Below are positions 1 through 6,868 of a stretch of 13,500 nt of DNA, in pieces. Position 1 is the first letter of the stretch. Every line of letters begins with the position of its first letter. Under the pieces are notes generated by a model. The model did no database searches and was not told the origin of the DNA. It worked only from the letters and a program-made list of their open reading frames with translations. Position numbers and translations under genes: made by a program. The stretch spans positions 1 to 13,500 of the forward strand of contig JAHRWG010000230.1 of assembly GCA_019090295.1 (NCBI GenBank), given 5' to 3'. The stretch is from Cycloclasticus sp. (lineage in GTDB: Bacteria > Pseudomonadota > Gammaproteobacteria > Methylococcales > Cycloclasticaceae).

Positions 1-158
1 AAGTGTCTACAAAGCATGCAAATTTTATTTTAAATACTGGGCATGCAACAGCGAGTGATATTGAACAATTAATGAACCACGTGAAAAAGGCAGTCTTAGA
101 ACAACATGGCGTGGAACTGGAAACCGAAGTGCGAGTCATCGGTGAGGTGAAGGGTTAA
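1..158 (+). CDS. murB: UDP-N-acetylenolpyruvoylglucosamine reductase MurB, C-terminal end (partial)
   Basis: Only the last 51 codons are present, read from base 3, with TAA at 156-158; the 5' part lies outside the window. The peptide contains V-S-T-K-H-A-N-F-I, then N-T-G-H-A-T, and ends with L-E-T-E-V-R-V-I-G. This is the typical C-terminal substrate-binding domain of MurB, and the E-V-R segment is where the family's catalytic glutamate falls. MurB is the cytoplasmic FAD enzyme that reduces UDP-GlcNAc-enolpyruvate to UDP-MurNAc with NADPH. The stop codon overlaps the ddl start (TAATG), so the two are probably translationally coupled within the dcw operon. Recognition rests on the tail alone, but the gene position before ddl agrees. 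Confidence 0.9.
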   Translation, partial: VSTKHANFILNTGHATASDIEQLMNHVKKAVLEQHGVELETEVRVIGEVKG

Positions 159-1102
159 TGACAATGCATAAAGACCCTACTATGTTCGGTAAAGTTGCTG
201 TGATGATGGGCGGTGATGCTGCAGAACGTGATATCTCTTTGTTGAGTGGTCGTGCTGTTTTACAAGCCTTGCAAGATCAAGGCGTGGATGCTATCGAATT
301 TGACCCTAAAACACAGCCGTTGGAACAGTTAAAGGTGTTGGCGGTAGATCGTGTGTTTAACATGGTCCATGGTCGCGGTGGGGAAGATGGCTTATTACAA
401 GGCGCGTTAGAGTTGGCAGGTATTCCATATACCGGCAGTGGCGTTTTAGGGTCCGCACTGGGCATGGATAAATTGCGTACAAAAATGTGCTGGTTGGGTG
501 CTGGTATTCCTACCCCAGCATGGCGAATATTAACGGGCAATGCCAGCGTTGAAGGTTGCGCAGAAGCGCTTGGTTTTCCGTTAATGGTTAAACCGGCCCT
601 AGAAGGGTCAAGCCTGGGCATGGCAAAGGCCGATAATTTAGAAGAGTTGCATCAAGCGTATAAAGTAGCAGCAACGTTTGGTTGCGATGTTTTAGCAGAA
701 CAGTGGGTACAGGGTGCAGAATATACCGTAGCAATATTAGAGGGCGTAGCCTTACCAATTATTCGTTTAGAAACACCCAATAGTTTCTACGATTATGCAG
801 CCAAGTATCAAGCAAACACGACTCAATACCACTGCCCATGTGGTTTAGCTGTAGAACAAGAGGAGCAGTTTCAAGCACTCGCGTTAAAGGCATTTAATGT
901 ACTGGGCGGCTCAGCATGGGGCCGTGTTGACTTTATGTTAGATGAAAATAAAGCCCCGCAATTATTAGAAATTAACACAGTGCCAGGGATGACAGCGCAT
1001 AGTTTGGTGCCAATGGCGGCAAAACAAGCGGGCATAAACTTTGAAAGCTTAGTTTGGACAATTTTAGAAACGAGCCTTTGGCCGCAAAGGGCGGCATCAT
1101 GA
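158..1102 (+). CDS. ddl: D-alanine--D-alanine ligase (DdlB type)
   Basis: This cytoplasmic ATP-grasp ligase joins two D-Ala for the peptidoglycan stem peptide. The 314 residues match the family length. Visible motifs are A-E-R-D-I-S at 22-27 (substrate Glu23), H-G-R-G-G-E-D at 71-77, E-G-S-S-L-G-M at 149-155 (Ser151 in the loop), F-Y-D-Y-A-A-K-Y at 210-217, and W-G-R-V-D through L-E-I-N (Arg256, Asp258, Glu271, Asn273) for Mg-ATP. The Tyr at 217, where D-Ala-D-Lac ligases carry Phe, indicates ordinary D-Ala-D-Ala specificity. The start is ambiguous. ATG158 overlaps the murB stop, but AAGGG at 150-154 is better spaced for ATG164, and ATG182 aligns best with the E. coli N-terminus. The stop overlaps the ftsQ start (ATGA, 1099-1102). 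Confidence 0.96.
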   Translation: MTMHKDPTMFGKVAVMMGGDAAERDISLLSGRAVLQALQDQGVDAIEFDPKTQPLEQLKVLAVDRVFNMVHGRGGEDGLLQGALELAGIPYTGSGVLGSALGMDKLRTKMCWLGAGIPTPAWRILTGNASVEGCAEALGFPLMVKPALEGSSLGMAKADNLEELHQAYKVAATFGCDVLAEQWVQGAEYTVAILEGVALPIIRLETPNSFYDYAAKYQANTTQYHCPCGLAVEQEEQFQALALKAFNVLGGSAWGRVDFMLDENKAPQLLEINTVPGMTAHSLVPMAAKQAGINFESLVWTILETSLWPQRAAS

Positions 1103-1890
1103 GGGCAAAAATCTTGGATGGTGCTCTATCGTATAAATGGCTTATTAAACGCGTATTAATACTATTAATTCTATGTGTTTTCGTCTGGCAAGCACAGCGC
1201 TGGCTAGTGCATCCAACTACATTGCCCATTAAGCAGGTGCGAATTGAAGGTGAGTTTAAGCATTTATCAACAGAGACTGTTTCTGACACATTAACAGGGC
1301 AAATGAAGGGAAGTTATTTCGGTGTGGATAGCAATGCGATGGTCCAACGGTTAGGGCAACTACCTTGGGTGCAAGATGTGAATATCAGGCGTGTATGGCC
1401 AGACTTGTTGGTTGTGTCCATTCACGAAAAAACCCCCGTTGCTCGTTGGAATAAGACAGAATTATTGAACACGGATGGACAGCCTTTTAGGGTGAAAATC
1501 AGTGGTGATTTATCACACTTACCGCAGTTAATGGGCTCGAATAAAGCCAGTCATTTGGTTTTAACACAATGCCAGCGTATTAATGCGTCTTTGGACGAGT
1601 TGGGGTTAAAAATAACAACACTCAACTTAGCTCAGCATGGAAGTTGGACGGCCAGCTTAAATAACGGGATGACAGTTCACGCAGGTAAGCAATTACCCAA
1701 TAGTCGAATTGGACACTCATTAGCAATCCTAGGCTCGCTCAATAATGACATCCTAGAAAGTATCGAAAGTATGGACTTGAGATACCCGAATGGGGTGTCT
1801 GTAAAATGGAAAAAAAACCAGCAACCGAGCCAATTAAAATTACTATCCGTCGCGTTAAATATGAATAACAACCAGCAAACGAGCAGTTAA
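1099..1890 (+). CDS. ftsQ: Cell division protein FtsQ
   Basis: FtsQ is the bitopic inner-membrane divisome scaffold that recruits FtsB and FtsL. The start is ATG1099, giving 263 residues. AAAGGG at 1086-1091 sits 7 nt upstream, and ATG overlaps the ddl stop as ATGA. An upstream in-frame TTG at 1054 lies deep inside ddl and would add 15 unlikely residues. The protein has a short basic cytoplasmic tail (1-16), one hydrophobic helix (about 17-34), a POTRA domain (about 42-112, containing L-P-W-V-Q-D-V-N-I-R-R-V-W-P-D-L-L), and a beta-rich C-terminal domain. This is the canonical FtsQ order and close to the family's usual length. Sequence conservation is low, as usual for FtsQ, but the position between ddl and ftsA makes the assignment firm. 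Confidence 0.94.
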   Translation: MRAKILDGALSYKWLIKRVLILLILCVFVWQAQRWLVHPTTLPIKQVRIEGEFKHLSTETVSDTLTGQMKGSYFGVDSNAMVQRLGQLPWVQDVNIRRVWPDLLVVSIHEKTPVARWNKTELLNTDGQPFRVKISGDLSHLPQLMGSNKASHLVLTQCQRINASLDELGLKITTLNLAQHGSWTASLNNGMTVHAGKQLPNSRIGHSLAILGSLNNDILESIESMDLRYPNGVSVKWKKNQQPSQLKLLSVALNMNNNQQTSS

Positions 1891-1894
1891 TAAA

Positions 1895-3124
1895 ATGAAG
1901 AAAAATAGTGATAAAAACTTAATTGTTGGACTAGATATAGGCACATCTAAGGTCGCCGCTATTGTGGGTGAGGTGACGCCAGATGGGACAATTGATGTGA
2001 TCGGGATAGGGTCTAACCGCTCGCGTGGTTTGAAAAAAGGTGTGGTTGTTAACTTAGAATCTACGGTGCACTCTATTCAGCGTGCGGTAGAAGAAGCAGA
2101 ATTGATGGCTGGTTGTCAAATCAACTCAGTTTACGTGGGTATAGCAGGGAGTCATATAAGTAGCCTGAACTCAAATGGTGTGGTAGCTATACGTGAAAAT
2201 GAAGTAATTCAGTCAGACATTGAGAGAGTGATTGACTCAGCAAGGGCGGTGGCTATTCCTGCAGACCAGAAGATACTTCATATTATGCCGCAGGAATTTA
2301 TAATTGATGGCCAAGAAGGCATCAAAGAGCCTGTTGGAATGGCCGGTATCCGTCTAGAAGCAAAAGTTCATATTGTGACCGGTGCGGTGAGTGCAGCACA
2401 AAATATCATCAAGTGTGTGCGCCGCTGTGGTTTGGAAGTTGACGATATTATTCTAGAACAACTGGCATCAAGCAGCTCGGTATTAATGGATGATGAAAAA
2501 GAACTGGGCGTCTGCTTAGTTGATATTGGAGGTGGAACCGCCGATATAGCCGTTTTTTGTGACGGGTTTATTCGTCACACAGCCGTTATCCCAATTGCTG
2601 GTGATCAAGTAACAAATGATATAGCTGTGGCTTTACGAACACCTACACAATCAGCAGATGATATTAAATTAAAGTATGCCTGTGCACTGACTCAGTTGGT
2701 GCAGCAAGATGAAATGATTGATGTGCCAAGCATTGGTGATCGTCCAACAAGAAAAATTTCACGGGCTAACTTGGCTGAAATAATAGAGCCACGCTATGAG
2801 GAATTGATGATGCTTATTCAGGCAGAGTTGAGACGTAGCGGATATGAAGACTTAGTCGCAGCAGGTGTCGTGTTAACAGGTGGTAGCGCAAAAGTTGAAG
2901 GACTAGTTGAGCTGGCCGAAGAAGTCTTTCATATGCCAGTGCGCTTAGGGGCGCCACAATATGTGTCGGGGTTAAGCGATGTCGTCAGAAACCCCATTTA
3001 TGCAACTGGGGTTGGCTTACTGTTATTTGGTCAACAAAATAGAGTAGTGCATGGAGGGGAAGACCGAGGTAATTTCCATGCGATGTGGGAAAAGATGAAG
3101 AGTTGGTTTCAGGGTAATTTTTAG
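1895..3124 (+). CDS. ftsA: Cell division protein FtsA
   Basis: FtsA is an actin-like ATPase that tethers FtsZ filaments to the inner membrane and recruits later divisome proteins. The 409 residues show the phosphate-1 loop G-L-D-I-G-T-S-K-V (12-20), the FtsA-specific 1C subdomain (about 85-165), phosphate-2 with V-D-I-G-G-G-T-A-D (209-217), and the adenosine motif V-L-T-G-G-S-A (326-332). The last 16 residues form an amphipathic helix with W-F-Q-G-N-F at the end, which is the membrane-targeting sequence. ATG1895 lies 4 nt after the ftsQ stop and has no good Shine-Dalgarno sequence (only GAG at 1881-1883), so translation probably depends on coupling to ftsQ. The gene is intact. Confidence 0.98.
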   Translation: MKKNSDKNLIVGLDIGTSKVAAIVGEVTPDGTIDVIGIGSNRSRGLKKGVVVNLESTVHSIQRAVEEAELMAGCQINSVYVGIAGSHISSLNSNGVVAIRENEVIQSDIERVIDSARAVAIPADQKILHIMPQEFIIDGQEGIKEPVGMAGIRLEAKVHIVTGAVSAAQNIIKCVRRCGLEVDDIILEQLASSSSVLMDDEKELGVCLVDIGGGTADIAVFCDGFIRHTAVIPIAGDQVTNDIAVALRTPTQSADDIKLKYACALTQLVQQDEMIDVPSIGDRPTRKISRANLAEIIEPRYEELMMLIQAELRRSGYEDLVAAGVVLTGGSAKVEGLVELAEEVFHMPVRLGAPQYVSGLSDVVRNPIYATGVGLLLFGQQNRVVHGGEDRGNFHAMWEKMKSWFQGNF

Positions 3125-3172
3125 TCGTAAGTATTATTTAATAAATTAAAGTAAAAAAATAAGGGGAAAATC

Positions 3173-4345
3173 ATGTTTGAATTAATGGATGCACATTCGC
3201 AAAACGCAGTCATAAAAGTTATTGGTGTTGGTGGCGGTGGTGGTAATGCAGTTAATCATATGCTAACTAGCGAAATTGATGGAGTAGAGTTTATTTGTGC
3301 CAATACTGACGCACAAGCACTTAAAAATTCATCAGCTAAAACAGTTTTACAATTAGGGCACAATCACACGAAAGGCCTAGGAGCGGGTGCTAACCCAGAT
3401 GTTGGTCGTCAAGCGGCATTAGAAGACAGAGAGCGTATTCAAGAAGTTCTAACGGGTGCGGATATGGTATTTATTACCGCAGGAATGGGTGGTGGTACCG
3501 GAACAGGCGCAGCGCCAATCGTGGCTGAAATTGCAAAAGAAATGGGCATCTTAACGGTAGCTGTTGTGACTAAGCCGTTTCCATTTGAAGGTAAAAAGCG
3601 CTTGTTAATAGCTGATAATGGGATTGTAGAGTTGGGTCATCATGTTGATTCGCTGATTACTATTCCCAATGAAAAGCTATTGCATGTATTAGGCAAAGAA
3701 ATGAGCCTGTTAAATGCGTTTAAAGCAGCTAATGATGTTTTATTAGGGGCGGTACAAGGTATTGCCGAACTGATTACCCGGCCGGGTCTCATTAACGTGG
3801 ATTTCGCCGATGTTAAAACAGTGATGTCAGAAATGGGTGATGCCATGATGGGAACAGGAAGTGCGCGAGGCGAAGGTCGAGCACGGGAAGCTGCTGAAGC
3901 TGCCATTCATAGCCCACTACTTGAAGATATTAATGTTCAAGGTGCGCGAGGCATATTGGTTAATATTACTGCGGGGCTAGATATGTCCATTGGTGAGTTT
4001 GAAGAAGTTGGTCAAGCGATCAGGGATTTTGCATCGGATGAAGCAAATGTTGTCGTCGGGACAGTGATTGACTCAGATTTGGCTGATGAAATGCGCGTGA
4101 CCGTTGTAGCAACAGGGTTAAATCAGAAAAAAGCAGAGCCTCAAAACCCTGTTACTCCCATTATTCAAGTGACTAAAGAGCCTGTTAAGGTTATGAATTT
4201 GAAGGATGAAGACTTTGATATCCCAACCATTATGCGTGAAAAAACAACTGAGGATAGCGGTAAGAAAGTCGCGGCTATAGACGATAAAACATTGGATCCA
4301 GCTTATTTAGATATTCCTGCTTTTTTAAGGCGACAAGCGGACTAA
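3173..4345 (+). CDS. ftsZ: Cell division protein FtsZ
   Basis: FtsZ is the tubulin-like GTPase that forms the Z ring. The 390 residues contain the glycine-rich nucleotide loop G-V-G-G-G-G-G-N-A (18-26), the tubulin signature G-G-G-T-G-T-G (107-113), and the T7 loop N-V-D-F-A-D-V (208-214), which supplies catalytic aspartates to the next subunit. A variable linker (about 317-373) follows. The conserved C-terminal peptide [11 protein letters not shown] (380-390) binds FtsA, ZipA and ZapD. AAGGGG at 3161-3166, 6 nt before ATG3173, is the strongest ribosome binding site of the division genes, in line with the high FtsZ demand. The 48-nt gap after ftsA is AT-rich, but I could not identify a convincing promoter in it. 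Two hairpins follow the gene. Confidence 0.99.
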   Translation: MFELMDAHSQNAVIKVIGVGGGGGNAVNHMLTSEIDGVEFICANTDAQALKNSSAKTVLQLGHNHTKGLGAGANPDVGRQAALEDRERIQEVLTGADMVFITAGMGGGTGTGAAPIVAEIAKEMGILTVAVVTKPFPFEGKKRLLIADNGIVELGHHVDSLITIPNEKLLHVLGKEMSLLNAFKAANDVLLGAVQGIAELITRPGLINVDFADVKTVMSEMGDAMMGTGSARGEGRAREAAEAAIHSPLLEDINVQGARGILVNITAGLDMSIGEFEEVGQAIRDFASDEANVVVGTVIDSDLADEMRVTVVATGLNQKKAEPQNPVTPIIQVTKEPVKVMNLKDEDFDIPTIMREKTTEDSGKKVAAIDDKTLDPAYLDIPAFLRRQAD

Positions 4346-4349
4346 CGAA

Positions 4350-4389
4350 GAGGGTTGCCCTTGCTTCCCCCTTTGTGAGGGCGACCCTT
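4350..4389 (+). terminator. GC-rich hairpin after ftsZ
   Basis: The arm AGGGTTGCCCT (4351-4361) pairs with AGGGCGACCCT (4378-4388) over 11 pairs with one G-U, around a 16-nt loop. It starts 5 nt after the ftsZ stop. No T run follows it directly, so alone it is not a standard intrinsic terminator. It may stabilise the 3' end of the dcw mRNA or act together with the next hairpin. Confidence 0.6.
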
Positions 4390-4421
4390 AATAAAAACCC
4401 AAAGAACTGGGTTTTTATTAA
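4388..4421 (+). terminator. Rho-independent terminator between ftsZ and lpxC
   Basis: A perfect 13-bp inverted repeat (4388-4400 and 4409-4421) surrounds the 8-nt loop AAAGAACT. Three C-G pairs are followed by five T on the plus strand and preceded by five A, so the structure could work in both directions. It most likely ends the murB-ftsZ transcript, although some readthrough into lpxC is possible because only three pairs are GC. Confidence 0.7.
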
Positions 4422-4433
4422 ATGCTTCGAATA

Positions 4434-4442
4434 TGTTAATAT
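4434..4442 (+). promoter_or_regulatory. Putative extended -10 promoter of lpxC
   Basis: TGTTAATAT matches the extended -10 consensus (TGn followed by TAATAT, 5 of 6 to TATAAT). It lies directly after the terminator and about 50 nt before the lpxC start. The hexamer 17 nt upstream (TTTATT, 4414-4419) is a weak -35, as is tolerated with an extended -10. It is predicted from sequence only. Confidence 0.45.
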
Positions 4443-4493
4443 GCCGCGAGAAAACGGATAAACAACTCAATAAAACTAGCTTGGAGTCTTTTA

Positions 4494-5408
4494 ATGATTA
4501 AACAACGGACACTTAAAAATGTGATTCGTGCCACGGGTGTAGGCCTACATAGTGGTGAGAAAGTCTACCTAACGTTACGCCCTGCTGGTATTAACGAGGG
4601 AATTGTTTTTAGACGTGTTGACTTTGATGAACCGGTTATTATCCCTGCGAAAGCAGAAAATGTAGGGGATACCCAGCTCTCTACGACGCTCATTCAAGAT
4701 GGTGTAAGAGTATCAACAGTAGAGCACTTATTGTCTGCCATTGCAGGTTTAGGTATTGATAATATCTTTATAGACCTGAGCGCAGCAGAAGTACCAATTA
4801 TGGATGGAAGTGCCGGCCCCTTTGTGTTTTTACTTCAATCAGCAGGTATTGAAGAACAAAATGCCGCAAAACGTTATATTCGAATTAAAAAGGAAGTTCG
4901 GGTTTCTAGCGGTGATAAGTGGGCAAGTTTTGTGCCCTTTGAAGGGTTTAAGGTTGGTTTTAGTATTGAGTTTGAACACCCTGTTTTTAAATCACGCGTG
5001 CAAGAAGCCAGCATTGACTTCTCGTCAACATCATTTGTTAAAGAAATTAGCCGAGCACGAACTTTTGGCTTTATGAAAGATATTGAAACGTTGCGTCAGA
5101 GAAATCTTGCGCTGGGCGGTAGTATGGATAATGCCATCGTCATTGATGATTTTCGCGTGCTTAATGAAGATGGCTTGCGTTATGACGACGAATTTGTAAA
5201 ACACAAGATTTTAGACGCTATTGGCGATCTGTACCTATTAGGACACAGTCTTATAGGTGAATTCAAAGGTCATAAGTCAGGACATGAGCTTAATAACCAA
5301 CTGTTAAGAGAGCTTTTAACACAGGTTGATGCATGGGAAGAAGTAACGTTTGAAGAAAATGATGAGTTCCCTATTTCATATATAGAACCACTTGCAGCTC
5401 AAATTTAG
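4494..5408 (+). CDS. lpxC: UDP-3-O-acyl-N-acetylglucosamine deacetylase LpxC
   Basis: LpxC is the zinc amidase that carries out the committed step of lipid A synthesis in the cytoplasm. The 304 residues match E. coli LpxC almost throughout. Zinc ligands are His78 (in T-V-E-H-L-L-S-A), His237 and Asp241 (in [11 protein letters not shown]). Glu77 is the general base and His264 (in K-S-G-H-E-L-N) the second catalytic residue. TTGGAG at 4481-4486, 7 nt before ATG4494, fixes the start. The gene is separated from ftsZ by two hairpins and a candidate promoter, so it is probably transcribed on its own. The stop codon overlaps that of dciA on the other strand (5405-5408). In E. coli LpxC is controlled by FtsH proteolysis; the tail here ends A-A-Q-I, and whether it is a degron is unknown. 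Confidence 0.98.
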   Translation: MIKQRTLKNVIRATGVGLHSGEKVYLTLRPAGINEGIVFRRVDFDEPVIIPAKAENVGDTQLSTTLIQDGVRVSTVEHLLSAIAGLGIDNIFIDLSAAEVPIMDGSAGPFVFLLQSAGIEEQNAAKRYIRIKKEVRVSSGDKWASFVPFEGFKVGFSIEFEHPVFKSRVQEASIDFSSTSFVKEISRARTFGFMKDIETLRQRNLALGGSMDNAIVIDDFRVLNEDGLRYDDEFVKHKILDAIGDLYLLGHSLIGEFKGHKSGHELNNQLLRELLTQVDAWEEVTFEENDEFPISYIEPLAAQI

Positions 5409-5848
5409 GGTTTTATCGACGGTTTACTTAAGGCTCTAATTAATTTATTCATTGCGAGACTAAGTGAGTCCGACGAATCGGCTGGGTTAGCGTTAGATAA
5501 AACGTTAAGTGTGGCACGAGAGGGTGTATTAGGTAGCTTCAGCTGCTTGGTTGTTTGTGATGGGCGAACTTTAACCGTTAAAATGCGAACCTCATCCCCT
5601 AAATGCTCTGAGAGGGCTGCTAAAATAATCGAACGCATATAAAGTAATTTTGAGGCCCAAATTGAAGAGTCAGTTGAGAGCGTGGCCTTTTTAGACCGGA
5701 CCGTCACATGCAAACAATGCTGAGCTAGGCCAGCGTTAAGAGATTCTTGAACGACCTGCAGAAGCTTTTGTTGAACAGATAATGCTTGTTGAATATGCTG
5801 TAAACCACTTAGCCGAGCGATATTGTGTTTGAATGGGCGTTTGAACAT
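5405..5848 (-). CDS. dciA: DciA family helicase loader (DUF721)
   Basis: This is a 147-residue DUF721 protein. DciA is the replicative helicase (DnaB) operator found in most bacteria that lack the phage-derived DnaC or DnaI. The N-terminal part (about 15-95) has the KH-like pattern of the family, including [10 protein letters not shown] with the conserved Trp64, followed by a beta segment V-R-I-L-T-V-K-V-R. The rest (96-147) is a Ser, Asn and Pro rich tail that looks disordered. The start chosen is ATG at 5846-5848; a TTG 18 nt further upstream is possible but less likely. No clear Shine-Dalgarno sequence is seen. The gene lies alone on the minus strand between lpxC and an M23 peptidase, an arrangement also known in pseudomonads. 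Confidence 0.85.
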   Translation of the reverse strand: MFKRPFKHNIARLSGLQHIQQALSVQQKLLQVVQESLNAGLAQHCLHVTVRSKKATLSTDSSIWASKLLYMRSIILAALSEHLGDEVRILTVKVRPSQTTKQLKLPNTPSRATLNVLSNANPADSSDSLSLAMNKLIRALSKPSIKP

Positions 5849-5851
5849 AAT
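5823..5851 (+). promoter_or_regulatory. Putative promoter of the M23 peptidase gene
   Basis: TTGTGT (5823-5828) and CATAAT (5846-5851) are separated by exactly 17 nt. The -10 overlaps the dciA start codon, so the promoter lies inside the 5' end of dciA. The match is moderate (3 of 6 and 5 of 6). The only other space for a promoter would be further inside dciA. Confidence 0.35.
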
Positions 5852-5875
5852 AAGAACAACAATCAATTAAATAAT

Positions 5876-6796
5876 ATGCAAATTATACTGCTAACAAAAG
5901 GCCAAAAGAAAACAGTTAACCTATCGTCACCTCAAATTAAAAAAGTGGCACTGATCAGCTTTTGTTGCTTAACCATAGCAGCGACGTTATTGACAACACT
6001 CTCACCGAGCGAGACAGATGATCCCTCCTCTGCTGCAATACTTTTAACAGAGCTAAGCCTTCAGCGTAATACTTTGAGTCGCATTCAGGAGAAAAACCAA
6101 AACACCTTAGATAGTGTCGCTATACGGGTCGGTCAAATGCAGGCTCAATTAACACGGTTAAATGCATTGGGCGAGCACTTAACCAAAAAATCAAAATTAA
6201 GCCAAACAGAATTTAACTTTAACGAACCTGTTGCCTTAGGTGGGATATCTTTAAGCAAGCACACTGAAAGCTTCTCTAGCGTTGAATTACTGCAAAATAT
6301 AGAGACGTTAGATAGGGAGCTTGCCTTTCGAGGAAAGCAACTATCGCTACTTGAAGGCTTTTTAAGCAGTAAAGACTTAGCTCAGCAAATTAGACCAGCT
6401 GGCTTGCCCGTTGAGAAGGGTTGGCTATCGTCTTATTTTGGGTATAGGGCTGACCCATTTACAGGTAAGAGAGCTTTTCATCATGGTGTTGATATAGCGG
6501 GAAAAGAAGGTACCAATGTATTAGCAACTGCATCGGGTCTTGTGGTTTGGTCTGGTAAACGCAGTGGCTATGGACAGTTGGTCGAGATTGACCATGGCGA
6601 TGGTTATATAACTCGTTATGGGCATAATAAAGAAATACTTGTTAATAAAGGCGATACGGTTAAACAAAATACAATTATCGCTAAAATGGGTTCTACTGGG
6701 CGCTCAACAGGGCCACATGTGCATTTTGAGGTATTACGGCACGGGAAAAAGGTCAACCCAAGAAAATACCTTTATAGTGCACGATACATAAATTGA
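5876..6796 (+). CDS. Membrane-anchored M23 family (LytM-type) metallopeptidase
   Basis: The protein has 306 residues: a short basic N-terminus, one hydrophobic helix (about 24-42, inner-membrane anchor), a periplasmic helical region with coiled-coil character (about 52-170), and a C-terminal M23 domain (about 180-298). All expected zinc and catalytic residues are present: H-x3-D (His202, Asp206), Y-G-H (His250) and H-V-H (His281, His283). It should therefore be an active peptidoglycan endopeptidase, unlike inactive activators such as EnvC. ATG5876 was preferred over an in-frame GTG at 5825, because relatives begin with a similar M-x-I-I-hydrophobic segment and GTG5825 would overlap dciA. No Shine-Dalgarno sequence is visible. 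The gene sits directly upstream of secA, where enterobacteria have secM. Its specific cell-wall role is not known from the sequence. Confidence 0.88.
   Translation: MQIILLTKGQKKTVNLSSPQIKKVALISFCCLTIAATLLTTLSPSETDDPSSAAILLTELSLQRNTLSRIQEKNQNTLDSVAIRVGQMQAQLTRLNALGEHLTKKSKLSQTEFNFNEPVALGGISLSKHTESFSSVELLQNIETLDRELAFRGKQLSLLEGFLSSKDLAQQIRPAGLPVEKGWLSSYFGYRADPFTGKRAFHHGVDIAGKEGTNVLATASGLVVWSGKRSGYGQLVEIDHGDGYITRYGHNKEILVNKGDTVKQNTIIAKMGSTGRSTGPHVHFEVLRHGKKVNPRKYLYSARYIN
5882..5887 (-). promoter_or_regulatory. Putative -10 box of dciA
   Basis: On the minus strand these bases read TATAAT, a perfect -10 hexamer, 34 nt upstream of the dciA ATG. The region 17 nt further upstream reads TTCTTT, a poor -35. 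The box lies inside the first codons of the M23 peptidase gene, so the two divergent promoters would overlap. Confidence 0.35.
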
Positions 6797-6868
6797 TGGT
6801 TCAAAATGCCAGTTCTGGCGCGATTTAAGGTATGATTCTGCCTTTCGTTTTTAATAAAAACACCGACG
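6797..6868 (+). promoter_or_regulatory. Leader region of secA
   Basis: The 72-nt gap holds a good -10 hexamer TATGAT (6831-6836) without a convincing -35. It also holds a small palindrome GCCAGTTCTGGC (6808-6819) and the symmetric AT stretch GTTTTTAATAAAAAC (6847-6861) just before the secA start. No Shine-Dalgarno sequence precedes ATG6869. No SecM-like arrest peptide is encoded here. A secA promoter is plausible but unproven. Confidence 0.3.

Noticed and set aside
277..621. Open frame of 114 codons on the minus strand inside ddl
   Set aside because: It is fully covered by ddl, which has all family motifs in the other frame. Its own translation shows no recognisable domain.
1054..1098. Longer FtsQ start at TTG1054
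   Set aside because: ATG1099 has a good ribosome binding site and the typical ATGA overlap. The extension encodes residues unlike FtsQ N-termini.
972..1289. Open frame of 105 codons on the minus strand across the ddl/ftsQ junction
   Set aside because: It overlaps two firmly identified genes and has no recognisable domain or ribosome binding site.
3125..3172. Possible ftsZ promoter in the AT-rich ftsA-ftsZ gap (TATTAT at 3132-3137)
   Set aside because: No acceptable -35 is found at 16-18 nt, and AT-rich DNA gives such hexamers by chance.
4804..5076. Open frame of 90 codons on the plus strand inside lpxC
   Set aside because: It is out of frame with conserved lpxC and looks like a shadow frame.
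5825..5875. Longer start (GTG5825) for the M23 peptidase
   Set aside because: It would overlap the dciA start and add a polar Asn-rich stretch absent from similar proteins. ATG5876 fits the expected N-terminus.
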